From an uncultured Collinsella sp. (GTDB taxonomy: Bacteria; Actinomycetota; Coriobacteriia; Coriobacteriales; Coriobacteriaceae): 32,287 bases of DNA. Location of the stretch: NCBI GenBank assembly GCA_900543025.1, contig UQPP01000027.1, forward strand, positions 1-32,287, in the 5' to 3' direction. Below the pieces are notes generated by a model. It was not told the DNA's origin and did not search any database. It was given only the letters and a program-made list of their open reading frames with translations. A program made the position numbers and the translations under genes. Position 1 is the first letter of the stretch; every line of letters starts with the position of its first letter. Positions 1-6,923 of this stretch are shown here, piece by piece.

Positions 1-77
1 GGCGTAGTCGCTATTTATTCAGTCCAAGTTTCGGGGCGCAGTTCACTGTCCCCTTCGTGGTGGTTTGCGTCTGGTCG

Positions 78-1751
78 TTACTTGTGGAACGGATCGAGTT
101 GCGCCTTCAGCGGATTGAGCTGATACAGACTCACAAAGCGCTCTTTGCGAGACGATGAGGTGTTGACCCAGCTGCCGTTGCAGACGTCGTATTTCGAATC
201 CAGGCGGATCCACTCCTCCGGCTTATTCTTCTCGCTCTTATTGCAGAAGTAACGCTGATACTCTACTTCGTGCTCAAACTCAAACTCGTCATCTAAATCG
301 CCATCGGCATACTCATCGACCGCCGTCAGGTTGCCGTGCTCGTCGTAATAGAACTCCGCATGCCCGTCGCGCGTGGAATCGATCCGGTCGAGCTTGCCGC
401 CACTGTACGAGTAATTAACCGTGGAAAACGAACTCAGCGAACCGTAATCGTTGCCGTGCGTGTCATAGGTCACGGGCGAGATACGCGTAATATTGCCGTC
501 CTTGTCGTACTCGTAATTGAGCGTGAGCGTCCACCTCGTGCCCACGGTGTCACCCTGGCAGTCCGTCGTAAAGGACGTCACGCGGCCGCTGTCGTATCCG
601 TACGAATAGACGACCGTGCGAGGATTGCCCGGACCAGTCTCGGTGTCGGACACCAGGTTGCCATCCCGGTAGACATACGCGCTCGCACTCTCGCCGTAGC
701 CCGCGTTGGTTGCCTTGTTGACCAGGTTGCCGTCGGCATCATAGGTAAACGTCGTGGAGGTCGATGCATCACCAATAGCGGCGTCGCAATCGATGCGCGT
801 CAGGTTTCCGTCCGCGTCGTACGTGAACATGTTTTCATCTTCGTAGTCACCCGAGCGAACTTCCGCTATTTCCGAAATGCGATGCGACTCGTCGTGCTCA
901 ACGGCGTAGCCCATGCCACCACCCTGTTTGAGGCTGCTCGTATATCCCGTAACGTAGCCGTCCTCGTCGCGCTCAATCTCATACGTGCTGCCGTGCACAC
1001 CGTCCTCGTCGGTACCCTCGTAGTACACCGGTAGCCACAACTCCTCGAGCTGCGTATCCTTAACGCCGATGATCTTCGTATCCTGCGGCAGCGCCAACGT
1101 GGCGAGCTTCTTTTTGCCCGAAAGATCGACGCTTTTAAGGCCTTCGGCATTTGAAAGGTCGAGCTTCTCGATGTTGTCGCAACCGTCCAGGTTAACGACG
1201 GTGACATTGCTCGCCGAGTTAAGCTCGACGGTTTTAAGGTCTCCGCAGCCCGAAAGGTCCAGGTTGACGAGCTTGTCGTCGCTGGACTCCACTGTAACGA
1301 TATTGGGAAATGTCTTGCCCAGGCCCTGCGTCGAGGCGACACCCTCTAGCTCGACCGATGCAACCGCTTTGGCCTCGTCGTGCGAGATACGGCCGTCACC
1401 ATTGGTGTCGTACTTGGTCGAAACAAGCGCGCGCATGCCGCTATCCGGGAAGGTCTTCTCATCGATAGGCGTGGTCGCGATCTGCGTAAAGTAGAACAGC
1501 GCACCGCCACCGATGCCCGCCGCCACGACGAGTACCGCAGCAAGTGCGATGAGGGGCTTTTTGGAACGCTTGCGCGGCGTGGGCTGTTGCACGGGCACGT
1601 ATTGCTGAGGAGCGGGCGCGGCAGGCCGAGGCTGATAGCGAGCAGCGGGCTGTTGCGAGGCAGCAATCTGGTCGGGCGCCACGGGTGCTCCGCACACGGG
1701 GCAGAAGAGGGCCTCGTCGACAAGTGGCGTACCACACGAGCAACAAAACAT
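78..1751 (-). CDS. Membrane-anchored zinc-ribbon / EF-hand / LRR / YD-repeat protein
   Basis: The role is unknown. The protein has 557 residues from the chosen ATG, which follows a GAAAGGAG ribosome binding site; an upstream in-frame ATG would add 24 residues but lacks a good site. In order: a zinc ribbon (CxxC at C3/C6 and C17/C20), a proline/glutamine-rich linker (about 30-62), one membrane helix (about 66-88), an EF-hand-like calcium loop (D115, N117, D119, S123, E126), leucine-rich-repeat-like LDLSGC/VNLDGC units (about 140-265), then several RHS/YD-type repeats of the form FTYDADGNLTRI or YEYDKDGNITRI (about 320-510). The topology suggests a cytoplasmic ribbon and an exposed repeat region. 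The domains are read from the sequence; the surface or adhesion-like role is inference. The gene is alone on the minus strand, divergent from hicAB. Confidence 0.85.
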   Translation of the reverse strand: MFCCSCGTPLVDEALFCPVCGAPVAPDQIAASQQPAARYQPRPAAPAPQQYVPVQQPTPRKRSKKPLIALAAVLVVAAGIGGGALFYFTQIATTPIDEKTFPDSGMRALVSTKYDTNGDGRISHDEAKAVASVELEGVASTQGLGKTFPNIVTVESSDDKLVNLDLSGCGDLKTVELNSASNVTVVNLDGCDNIEKLDLSNAEGLKSVDLSGKKKLATLALPQDTKIIGVKDTQLEELWLPVYYEGTDEDGVHGSTYEIERDEDGYVTGYTSSLKQGGGMGYAVEHDESHRISEIAEVRSGDYEDENMFTYDADGNLTRIDCDAAIGDASTSTTFTYDADGNLVNKATNAGYGESASAYVYRDGNLVSDTETGPGNPRTVVYSYGYDSGRVTSFTTDCQGDTVGTRWTLTLNYEYDKDGNITRISPVTYDTHGNDYGSLSSFSTVNYSYSGGKLDRIDSTRDGHAEFYYDEHGNLTAVDEYADGDLDDEFEFEHEVEYQRYFCNKSEKNKPEEWIRLDSKYDVCNGSWVNTSSSRKERFVSLYQLNPLKAQLDPFHK

Positions 1752-1830
1752 GGCGGGCTCCTTTCGGTTCATTCCTTCCACCATGAAGGTAAACCCAAAG
1801 CCGTAGCCCTTGTTGCGCAACATTCAGCCC

Positions 1831-1868
1831 AAACCACCGCAAAGGGGACAGGCACCTTCGTGGTGGTT
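1831..1868. repeat. Imperfect hairpin of the accaccacaaagg repeat family
   Basis: Imperfect inverted repeat with arms related to AACCACCGCAAAGG and CCTTCGTGGTGGTT around a GGACAGGCA-type loop. The same arms and loop occur twice at 20506-20622, and half copies lie near 48-67 and 2568-2580. It sits between the divergent zinc-ribbon gene and hicA, so it is unlikely to end a transcript of either. It is best read as a dispersed palindromic repeat. Confidence 0.6.
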
Positions 1869-1912
1869 CGAACACTTGTTCCATACGTACACATGTTCTA
1901 TAGTAGGGATGC

Positions 1913-1941
1913 TTGCATCGGACTTAAATTGCAACTAGAAT
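1913..1941 (+). promoter_or_regulatory. Predicted hicAB promoter
   Basis: A -35 box TTGCAT (1913-1918) and a -10 box TAGAAT (1936-1941) are separated by 17 bp. Transcription would start near 1948, about 17 bases before the hicA ATG. Spacing and match to the sigma-70 consensus are good, but this is prediction only. Confidence 0.6.
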
Positions 1942-1950
1942 ATAGTTGCA
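1930..1950. promoter_or_regulatory. Predicted hicAB operator (inverted repeat over the -10 box)
   Basis: Perfect 8-bp inverted repeat TGCAACTA / TAGTTGCA with a 5-bp spacer, overlapping the predicted -10 box. Autorepression by the antitoxin through its DNA-binding domain is usual for HicAB, so this is the likely binding site; the assignment is inference. Confidence 0.6.
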
Positions 1951-1964
1951 GAATGTGAGGCGGG

Positions 1965-2228
1965 ATGACTCGGACCGATAAACTCATCGCCCAACTGCTT
2001 AGCTGCCCTTCGACGTATCGGTATACCGATTTTTTAAAAGTCATGGCTTCATATGGCTTTGAAATGGACAACAAAGGCAAGACATCCGGATCGCGCGTTC
2101 GCCTCTACAGGCCATCAGATGGCAGGATGTTCGTAATGCACGCACCACATCCATCTGACGAATTGACAGCGGGGACCATTCGAAACATCGTTCGATTTCT
2201 GCAAGATGTCGGAGGTAGTCATGAGTAA
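1965..2228 (+). CDS. hicA: HicA-family mRNA interferase toxin
   Basis: Predicted toxin of a type II toxin-antitoxin pair; HicA proteins have a small dsRBD-like fold and cut mRNA. The 87 residues are of normal size for the family. The segment KTSGSRVRLYRPSDG followed by HAPHPSDELTAGTIRNI matches the subfamily in which the usual GSHH-type histidine position reads GSR, with histidines kept in the H-x-PHP segment. The start follows a GAGG site 4 bases upstream. Its stop codon overlaps the start of hicB by 8 bp, the usual toxin-first arrangement implying translational coupling. The family call is good; activity is not shown. Confidence 0.8.
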   Translation: MTRTDKLIAQLLSCPSTYRYTDFLKVMASYGFEMDNKGKTSGSRVRLYRPSDGRMFVMHAPHPSDELTAGTIRNIVRFLQDVGGSHE

Positions 2229-2550
2229 CGTTTTGGCATACAAGGGTTATTTCGCCCCAGTCGAGTTCGATGCCGAACAGCATGTGCTAACAGGTATGGT
2301 CGCCGGCATTAGGGACGCAATCGTATTTGAAGGCTCCACAGCTGAAGAAGTGGAGCAATGCTTCCACGACGCCATCGACGATTACCTTGAGTTTTGCGCC
2401 GAGAAGGGCAAGGAACCCGAGCGGGCTTTTAAAGGCTCGTTCAACGTAAGGACGGGCTCTGAACTCCACAAGCAAGCAGCGCTGGCAGCGGCAAAGAAGG
2501 GTGAGTCACTCAATAAGTTTGTGACTGAAGCAATCGCTGCGGCGTTATAG
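2221..2550 (+). CDS. hicB: HicB-family antitoxin
   Basis: Predicted antitoxin of 109 residues that should bind and neutralise HicA and repress the operon. The N-terminal half (LAYKGYFAPVEFDAEQHV, then a GSTAEEVEQCFHDAIDDYLEFC helix) is the degenerate RNase-H-like HicB fold. The C-terminal part (FKGSFNVRTGSELHKQAALAAAKKGESLNKFVTEAI, described here by residues 70-107) looks like a ribbon-helix-helix DNA-binding domain. The start at 2221 is preceded by GGAGGT with 4 bases of spacing and lies inside the hicA 3' end. A longer in-frame start at 2206 is less likely. Confidence 0.82.
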   Translation: MSNVLAYKGYFAPVEFDAEQHVLTGMVAGIRDAIVFEGSTAEEVEQCFHDAIDDYLEFCAEKGKEPERAFKGSFNVRTGSELHKQAALAAAKKGESLNKFVTEAIAAAL

Positions 2551-2641
2551 CATTAACGCATAGGCCCAAACAACCACAAAGGGCGCAGTTCGCAGGCTTA
2601 TTTGCGGTGACTTTACTGCCCATATCGCGTTTGCCCGGATG

Positions 2642-2680
2642 AAACCTGCCAAAATAAACCTGTCCCTATTTGGCAGGTTT
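2642..2680 (+). repeat. Hairpin of the cctgccaaa dispersed repeat family (copy A)
   Basis: Perfect 12-bp stem AAACCTGCCAAA (2642-2653) / TTTGGCAGGTTT (2669-2680) with a 15-base loop containing CCTGTCCC. It ends 16 bases before the start codon of the downstream gene, so it lies in that gene's leader. Related copies are at 10838-10870 and 12973-13005. Confidence 0.75.
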
Positions 2681-2696
2681 GCTAGAGGAGGCCGGA

Positions 2697-3293
2697 ATGG
2701 ACAAGGCTGAGTTGCGGCGGACGGTGATTGCCCGACGCGATGCGATTGATTTGGATGTGCGGGCGGCGAAGTCTGCTGTTGTATGCGCGCGGCTTGTTGA
2801 GCTGATGGAGTCCAGCGGCACTGCGGGTCAACACACCGTTGCCGTCTATGCCGCCATGGGTTCCGAGGTCGATCCTGCCGCGTTTGCCGCTGCAGCCGCC
2901 AAACGCGGCTGGCGCGTGGCCTATCCGTGCATGCTCTCGGCAAGCGACGCCGCCGCATGTGGCCAGCGCATGTGCATGCGTGCAGTTGCTGCCGACGATG
3001 CGTCCGCGGCTCCGTTTATCGCCCACCCCACGCGGGCCTTCGCAGCCACGGACGTCGACAGCAGCCGCTTCCCCATCGTGCCTGCCGAAGCTCTCGACAT
3101 GATCATCGTGCCGCTCGTAGCCTTCGACCGCGCCGGCGCGCGCCTGGGCTACGGCGGCGGCTGCTATGACCGCTACCTGCCTATGCTCTCACCCGCATGT
3201 CAAATCATCGGCATCGCCTTTGACGAGCAGCGTGTCGACGGCGTTCCCACCGACGCCCACGACCTGCCGCTGTCCCACATCATCAGCGCCTAG
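2697..3293 (+). CDS. 5-formyltetrahydrofolate cyclo-ligase family protein
   Basis: Predicted to convert 5-formyltetrahydrofolate to 5,10-methenyltetrahydrofolate with ATP (one-carbon metabolism, cytoplasm). The 198 residues fit the family. The N-terminus DKAELRRTVIARRDAI matches the typical K-x-x-LR-x-x-x-x-x-RR start, and the C-terminal GARLGYGGGCYDRYL motif is the family's phosphate/folate-binding signature. The start is chosen by an AGAGGAGG site 6 bases upstream. It is convergent with metA with 24 bases between the stops and no clear terminator. A hairpin repeat lies in its leader. The family is confident; exact substrate is by homology. Confidence 0.88.
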   Translation: MDKAELRRTVIARRDAIDLDVRAAKSAVVCARLVELMESSGTAGQHTVAVYAAMGSEVDPAAFAAAAAKRGWRVAYPCMLSASDAAACGQRMCMRAVAADDASAAPFIAHPTRAFAATDVDSSRFPIVPAEALDMIIVPLVAFDRAGARLGYGGGCYDRYLPMLSPACQIIGIAFDEQRVDGVPTDAHDLPLSHIISA

Positions 3294-3317
3294 CGGCTGG
3301 CGCACCTCCCGACAGGC

Positions 3318-4244
3318 CTAGTGCTCCTCGCCGGCGCGGGCCAGGTCGTAGGGCGTGGTCTGGTAGACGTAGTAGTTGAGCCAGTTGGTGTAAAACAGCT
3401 GAGCCTGGCTGCGCCAGACGTTGCGCGGCTCGGCGGCGGGGTCGTCACCTGGGAAGTAATGCGCCGGCACCTGGGGGTTGAGCCCGCGCTTCACGTCGCG
3501 CTCGTACTCCAGACGCAGCGTGTCGGTGTCGTACTCGGGATGGCCAAAGACAAAGAAGCGACGGCTGTCGGTCGACTTGACGATGTACAGGCCCACCTCG
3601 TCGGACACGGCCACGACCTCAAGCTGCGGCTCGGCCTCCACGTCCTCGCGGCGCACGTCGGTGTTGCGCGAATGTACGGCATAGAAGCGGTCGTCAAAGC
3701 CGCGGACCAGCGGGCTTTGCGGCTTCACCAGATAATGCTCGAACACGCCGCTCGCCTTTGCCGGCAGGTCGTACTTCTGGATGCCGTAATGATGGTACAG
3801 ACCGGCCTGCGCGCCCCAACAAATGTGCAGCGTAGAGTGCACGTGCGTGGTGGACCAATCCATGATCTGGCAGAGCTCGGGCCAGTAGTCGACCTCCTCG
3901 AACGGCATCTGCTCCACCGGCGCGCCCGTGATGATCAGGCCGTCGTAGTGGATGTCGCGGATGTCGTCGAACGTGCGGTAGAACGTCTCCAGGTGGCCGG
4001 CGCTCACGTGCGTGGCCTCGTGCGTCTTGGTGCGCAGCAGGTCCACTTCCACCTGCAGCGGCGTGTTGGAGAGTTTGCGCATGATCTGCGTCTCGGTGGC
4101 AATCTTGGTGGGCATGAGGTTGAGGATGAGCACGCGCAGCGGGCGGATGTCCTGGTGCAGCGCGCGGTACTCGGTCATGACAAAGATGTTCTCGCTCTCG
4201 AGCTGCGCGGCGGCAGGGAGGGCGTCGGGGATGCGAATGGGCAT
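3318..4244 (-). CDS. metA: Homoserine O-acyltransferase MetA (probably O-acetyltransferase)
   Basis: First committed step of methionine synthesis: transfer of an acyl group from CoA to homoserine. The 308 residues align without gaps to the MetA family. The catalytic cysteine C142 lies in HICWGAQAGLYHHYG; H235 and E237 lie in FGHPEYD, completing the catalytic set. Residue 111 is Glu (APVE). Published structure work on this family links Glu111 to acetyl-CoA and Gly111 to succinyl-CoA use, so an acetyltransferase is favoured. The start has GTAAGGAG 5 bases upstream. No other methionine gene is adjacent, and I see no SAM riboswitch in the leader of about 200 bases. Confidence 0.93.
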   Translation of the reverse strand: MPIRIPDALPAAAQLESENIFVMTEYRALHQDIRPLRVLILNLMPTKIATETQIMRKLSNTPLQVEVDLLRTKTHEATHVSAGHLETFYRTFDDIRDIHYDGLIITGAPVEQMPFEEVDYWPELCQIMDWSTTHVHSTLHICWGAQAGLYHHYGIQKYDLPAKASGVFEHYLVKPQSPLVRGFDDRFYAVHSRNTDVRREDVEAEPQLEVVAVSDEVGLYIVKSTDSRRFFVFGHPEYDTDTLRLEYERDVKRGLNPQVPAHYFPGDDPAAEPRNVWRSQAQLFYTNWLNYYVYQTTPYDLARAGEEH

Positions 4245-4453
4245 GGATGCTCCTTACGAGTCAGTTGCAGCTATGGTACAACGACCGGCCCCATCCGCGC
4301 GAGTGTATCGCCCCGAGACACCGCCAGTGGTCCAAAACAGCCAAAAGTAGAGATTAAGGCATGTCCAAAAATCTACGGCGCTTTAGCCCAGCAAAGTGAC
4401 AGCAGGAGGCTACAATGGTTCGACGCGAAAAACTCGGCCGAAAGGATACATAT

Positions 4454-5431
4454 ATGTACCAGACGCGTAAGATCGGTGTGGTCGGCCAGGGCCACGTAGG
4501 AGCACATGTCGCCAACAGCCTGCTCATGCAGGGCATTGCCGATGAGCTGTACCTGTGCGATATCAACGAGGCCAAGGTGACGTCCGAGGTCCAGGACTTG
4601 CGCGACTCCCTTTCGTTTGTCCCGTACAACACCAAGATCGTCAACTGCTACGACCACTACGAGGAGCTGGCCTGCTGCGACGTCATTGTCAACGCTGCCG
4701 GTAAGGTCGCGCTGGCCGCTGGCAACCGCGACGGCGAGTTGTTCTTTACCACCGACGCCGCCCGCACCTTTGCCAAGCGCATCGTCGACGCCGGCTTTGA
4801 CGGCATCTTCGTGAGCATCTCCAACCCCTGCGACGTCGTGTGCACCGAGCTGTGGCACCTGACCGGCTACGATCCCAAGAAGATCATCGGCTCGGGCTGC
4901 GGTCTGGACTCCGCCCGCCTGCGCACCGAGATCTCCAAGAAGGTCGGCGTGAGCCCCAAGTCCATCGACGCCTACATGATCGGCGAGCACGGCTTTAGCC
5001 AGCTGGCCGCCTTTAAGGCCGCGACCATCGCCGGCAAGAGCCTCACCGAGCTTCAGGCCGAGAACCCCGACAAGTACGCCTTCGACCACATGGAAGTCGA
5101 GGAACTCGCACGCAAAGGCGGCTATGTGACCTACCAGGGCAAGCAGTGCACCGAGTACGCCGTCGCCAACTCCGCCGCGCGCGTCTGCGCCGCCGTGCTT
5201 CACAACGAGCACGCCGTGCTTTCCGCCTCCACGCTTATGACCGGCCAGTATGGCGAGGAGGGCATCTTCACATCCCTGCCGTGCGTGATCGGCGCCGAGG
5301 GCGTCGAGGAGGTCTACACGCTCGACCTGTCCGAGTACGAGCTCGAGGGCTTCCACAAGAGCTGCCAGCACATCCGTGACAACATCGCCCAGCTCGACTG
5401 GTGGGACGCCGAGGCCTACGACGCAAAGTAG
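4454..5431 (+). CDS. L-2-hydroxyacid dehydrogenase of the LDH/MDH family
   Basis: NAD-dependent interconversion of a 2-oxoacid and an L-2-hydroxyacid, 325 residues. It shows the Rossmann motif G11-Q-G13-H-V-G16, the SGCGLDSARLR segment with the conserved Asp/Arg, and the catalytic histidine at about 179 in IGEHG. In the active-site loop (NAAGKVALAAGNRDGEL) the specificity position carries neither the Gln of lactate dehydrogenase nor the Arg of malate dehydrogenase. That is like L-2-hydroxyisocaproate dehydrogenases acting on larger oxoacids, so the substrate is left open. The start at 4454 has GAAAGGA 7-8 bases upstream; an ATG 13 codons earlier lacks one. A strong terminator follows. Confidence 0.85.
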   Translation: MYQTRKIGVVGQGHVGAHVANSLLMQGIADELYLCDINEAKVTSEVQDLRDSLSFVPYNTKIVNCYDHYEELACCDVIVNAAGKVALAAGNRDGELFFTTDAARTFAKRIVDAGFDGIFVSISNPCDVVCTELWHLTGYDPKKIIGSGCGLDSARLRTEISKKVGVSPKSIDAYMIGEHGFSQLAAFKAATIAGKSLTELQAENPDKYAFDHMEVEELARKGGYVTYQGKQCTEYAVANSAARVCAAVLHNEHAVLSASTLMTGQYGEEGIFTSLPCVIGAEGVEEVYTLDLSEYELEGFHKSCQHIRDNIAQLDWWDAEAYDAK

Positions 5432-5473
5432 GCCGCTGGCTGCCGCAACCTTGCGAATCGAAGCACGATACTA

Positions 5474-5514
5474 AGCGGGCCGCGCCGGAAATCCCCGGCG
5501 CGGCCCGCTTTTTT
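5474..5514 (+). terminator. Strong rho-independent terminator of the dehydrogenase gene
   Basis: 15-bp perfect GC-rich stem (5474-5488 / 5495-5509) with a 6-base loop, followed by TTTTTT. It lies 43 bases after the stop codon. Confidence 0.93.
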
Positions 5515-5538
5515 GACTCACGCAGTGCCCTTGCGAAT

Positions 5539-5720
5539 CGAAGGTGAATACTTTTCCGCGAAGTGAACGAGTAAAAATGAGCCCCCGAAGCATCGACACT
5601 TTTCAGACGCCGTTTCCTGCGGTTTCGTCGAGTTTTCCCTGCAGTTTTGGCGTCAAAAAGTGTGGATGCTTCGGGGGTCCAAAATAGGTCGTTCACTTCG
5701 CGGAAAAGTATTCACCTTCG
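5539..5720. repeat. 182-bp long palindromic (MITE-like) element
   Basis: The outer arms 5539-5570 and 5689-5720 are perfect 32-bp inverted repeats beginning CGAAGGTGAATAC. Inside lie further paired arms: 5582-5603 with 5656-5677 (one mismatch) and GACGCC 5606-5611 with GGCGTC 5649-5654. An apex of about 37 bases is left unpaired. No coding content was seen. It sits between the dehydrogenase terminator and the 3' end of the SIS gene. Together with the flanking terminators it fills the 379-base gap 5432-5810. Confidence 0.9.
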
Positions 5721-5755
5721 TTTTCGCGCAGACACGAATCCGGCTGCCACAACGC

Positions 5756-5787
5756 AAAACGGGGCCCGCGCGCAGCGCAGACCCCGT
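5756..5787 (-). terminator. Possible terminator of the first SIS gene
   Basis: On the minus strand the sequence reads ACGGGG, a GC-rich inner region, CCCCGT, then TTT. It lies 24 bases after the stop codon of the SIS gene. The outer stem is short (6 bp) and the T-run weak. Confidence 0.5.
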
Positions 5788-5810
5788 CGTGAGAGGTTAT
5801 TCCCGGTATA

Positions 5811-6779
5811 TTAGTACTGCTCGATGCCCATGTAGCGACGAACCTCGGGGCTGTGGTCGAAGACCTTGCCGCGGGCGGCGCGCAGCTCGCAGCTCATGTT
5901 GTAGAAGAAGATCGGCTCTAGGTACGAACGCACGCTGGCGGGCACGTCGCCCACGCCGTACTCAAGCGCGTCGAGCACCATAATCGTATCGGTGTGCGTG
6001 TTGAGGAACGCAAGAGCGCGCTCCTCCATGGGGCGGCACTCGCCCGCGCCAAGCTGCACAAAGTAGAACACGCCGGGCTCGGTGGCCTCAAACGGGCCGT
6101 GGAAATACTCGCCGGAGTGGATATAGCAGCAGTGCTGCCACTGCATCTCCATGAGCGAGCAGATGGCCATGGCGTAGGTCTGGCTAAAGTTGGGGCCGGA
6201 TCCCAGGATATAGAAGAACTTGTGCTGCTGGCAGAGCTCGGCAAAGCGGGCGCCCAGCTCGGCGTTGACCTTCTCGCGGGCGGCGGGCAGCAGCGCATCC
6301 ATCTGCTTGAGGCCCTCGTACATGTCGGCGAGTGCCTCGTAGCCTTCCTGCTGGTCGAGCAGCTCGGCGGCGATCAGAGCGCCGATACCCTGAGGCACCT
6401 CGGCCTGCGACACGCCCTCACCCCAGGGGTAGACCCAGGTGGTCCACTTGCCGTTGTCGATCTTGGAGCCCTCGCAGTCGGTGAGGGCAATGACCTCGGC
6501 GCCGGCAGCCAACGCCATCTCGCAGCCGTCGACGACCTCCTGCGTGTTACCGCTGTGGCTGCAGGCAATAACGAGCGACTTCGGCCCTAGGCTCTTGGGG
6601 GCCATCAGGCAGAACTCGCGTGCCGTGTAGACCGTCGAGGTAAACGTGGTGGCCTCGCGCTTGAGCAGCTCGTTGGCCGGCATCAGGTCGATCATCGAAC
6701 CGCCGCAGGCGATCCAAAAGACGTTCTCGATCTTGCCCTTGCGCTCGATGATTTCCTGAACCAGATCGTGTGCGTTCAT
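5811..6779 (-). CDS. SIS-domain sugar-phosphate deglycase/isomerase-like protein (SIS1)
   Basis: Predicted cytoplasmic enzyme on a phosphosugar, related to the AgaS/FrlB group that deaminates or deglycates sugar 6-phosphates. 322 residues with two SIS domains: the first has the phosphate-loop CSHSGNTQE (S74-E81), the second the motif GEYFHGPFE (223-231; E224, H227), corresponding to the catalytic E-x-x-HGP of GlmS-type enzymes. The C-terminus RRYMGIEQY matches the RRYM ending of the two other SIS proteins here. The start has AAGGAGG upstream. It lies 144 bases downstream of gntR1 on the same strand, with repeated ATAGAAC sequences between. A fructoselysine- or glucoselysine-6-phosphate deglycase is possible; the substrate cannot be read. 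Confidence 0.85.
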   Translation of the reverse strand: MNAHDLVQEIIERKGKIENVFWIACGGSMIDLMPANELLKREATTFTSTVYTAREFCLMAPKSLGPKSLVIACSHSGNTQEVVDGCEMALAAGAEVIALTDCEGSKIDNGKWTTWVYPWGEGVSQAEVPQGIGALIAAELLDQQEGYEALADMYEGLKQMDALLPAAREKVNAELGARFAELCQQHKFFYILGSGPNFSQTYAMAICSLMEMQWQHCCYIHSGEYFHGPFEATEPGVFYFVQLGAGECRPMEERALAFLNTHTDTIMVLDALEYGVGDVPASVRSYLEPIFFYNMSCELRAARGKVFDHSPEVRRYMGIEQY

Positions 6780-6835
6780 TCTGATGTTCCTCCTTGTGGG
6801 GCGGCTTTGAGCGACGGCAGCTCGTACCTGCTGTC

Positions 6836-6914
6836 GTTCTATGTTGTCCTATTTATAACACGTGCAACAACGCCCGTGAAGTTATCTCGGCAAATTTGTT
6901 CTATGTTGTTCTAT
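6836..6914. promoter_or_regulatory. Repeated candidate operator between gntR1 and SIS1
   Basis: Two copies of a 17-bp sequence differing at one base lie at 6836-6852 and 6898-6914, 62 bp apart. On the minus strand the second reads ATAGAAC-AAC-ATAGAAC, a tandem repeat with 10-bp period, and the first has ATAGGAC in the first half. Tandem or paired sites in front of SIS1, next to a GntR gene, suggest the binding site of that regulator; this is inference. Confidence 0.5.
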
Positions 6915-6923
6915 CTGTGGACG

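Noticed and set aside
4245..4453. Possible SAM-type riboswitch upstream of metA
   Set aside because: I looked for the paired helices and conserved core in the divergent gap but could not find them; the gap also serves the dehydrogenase gene.
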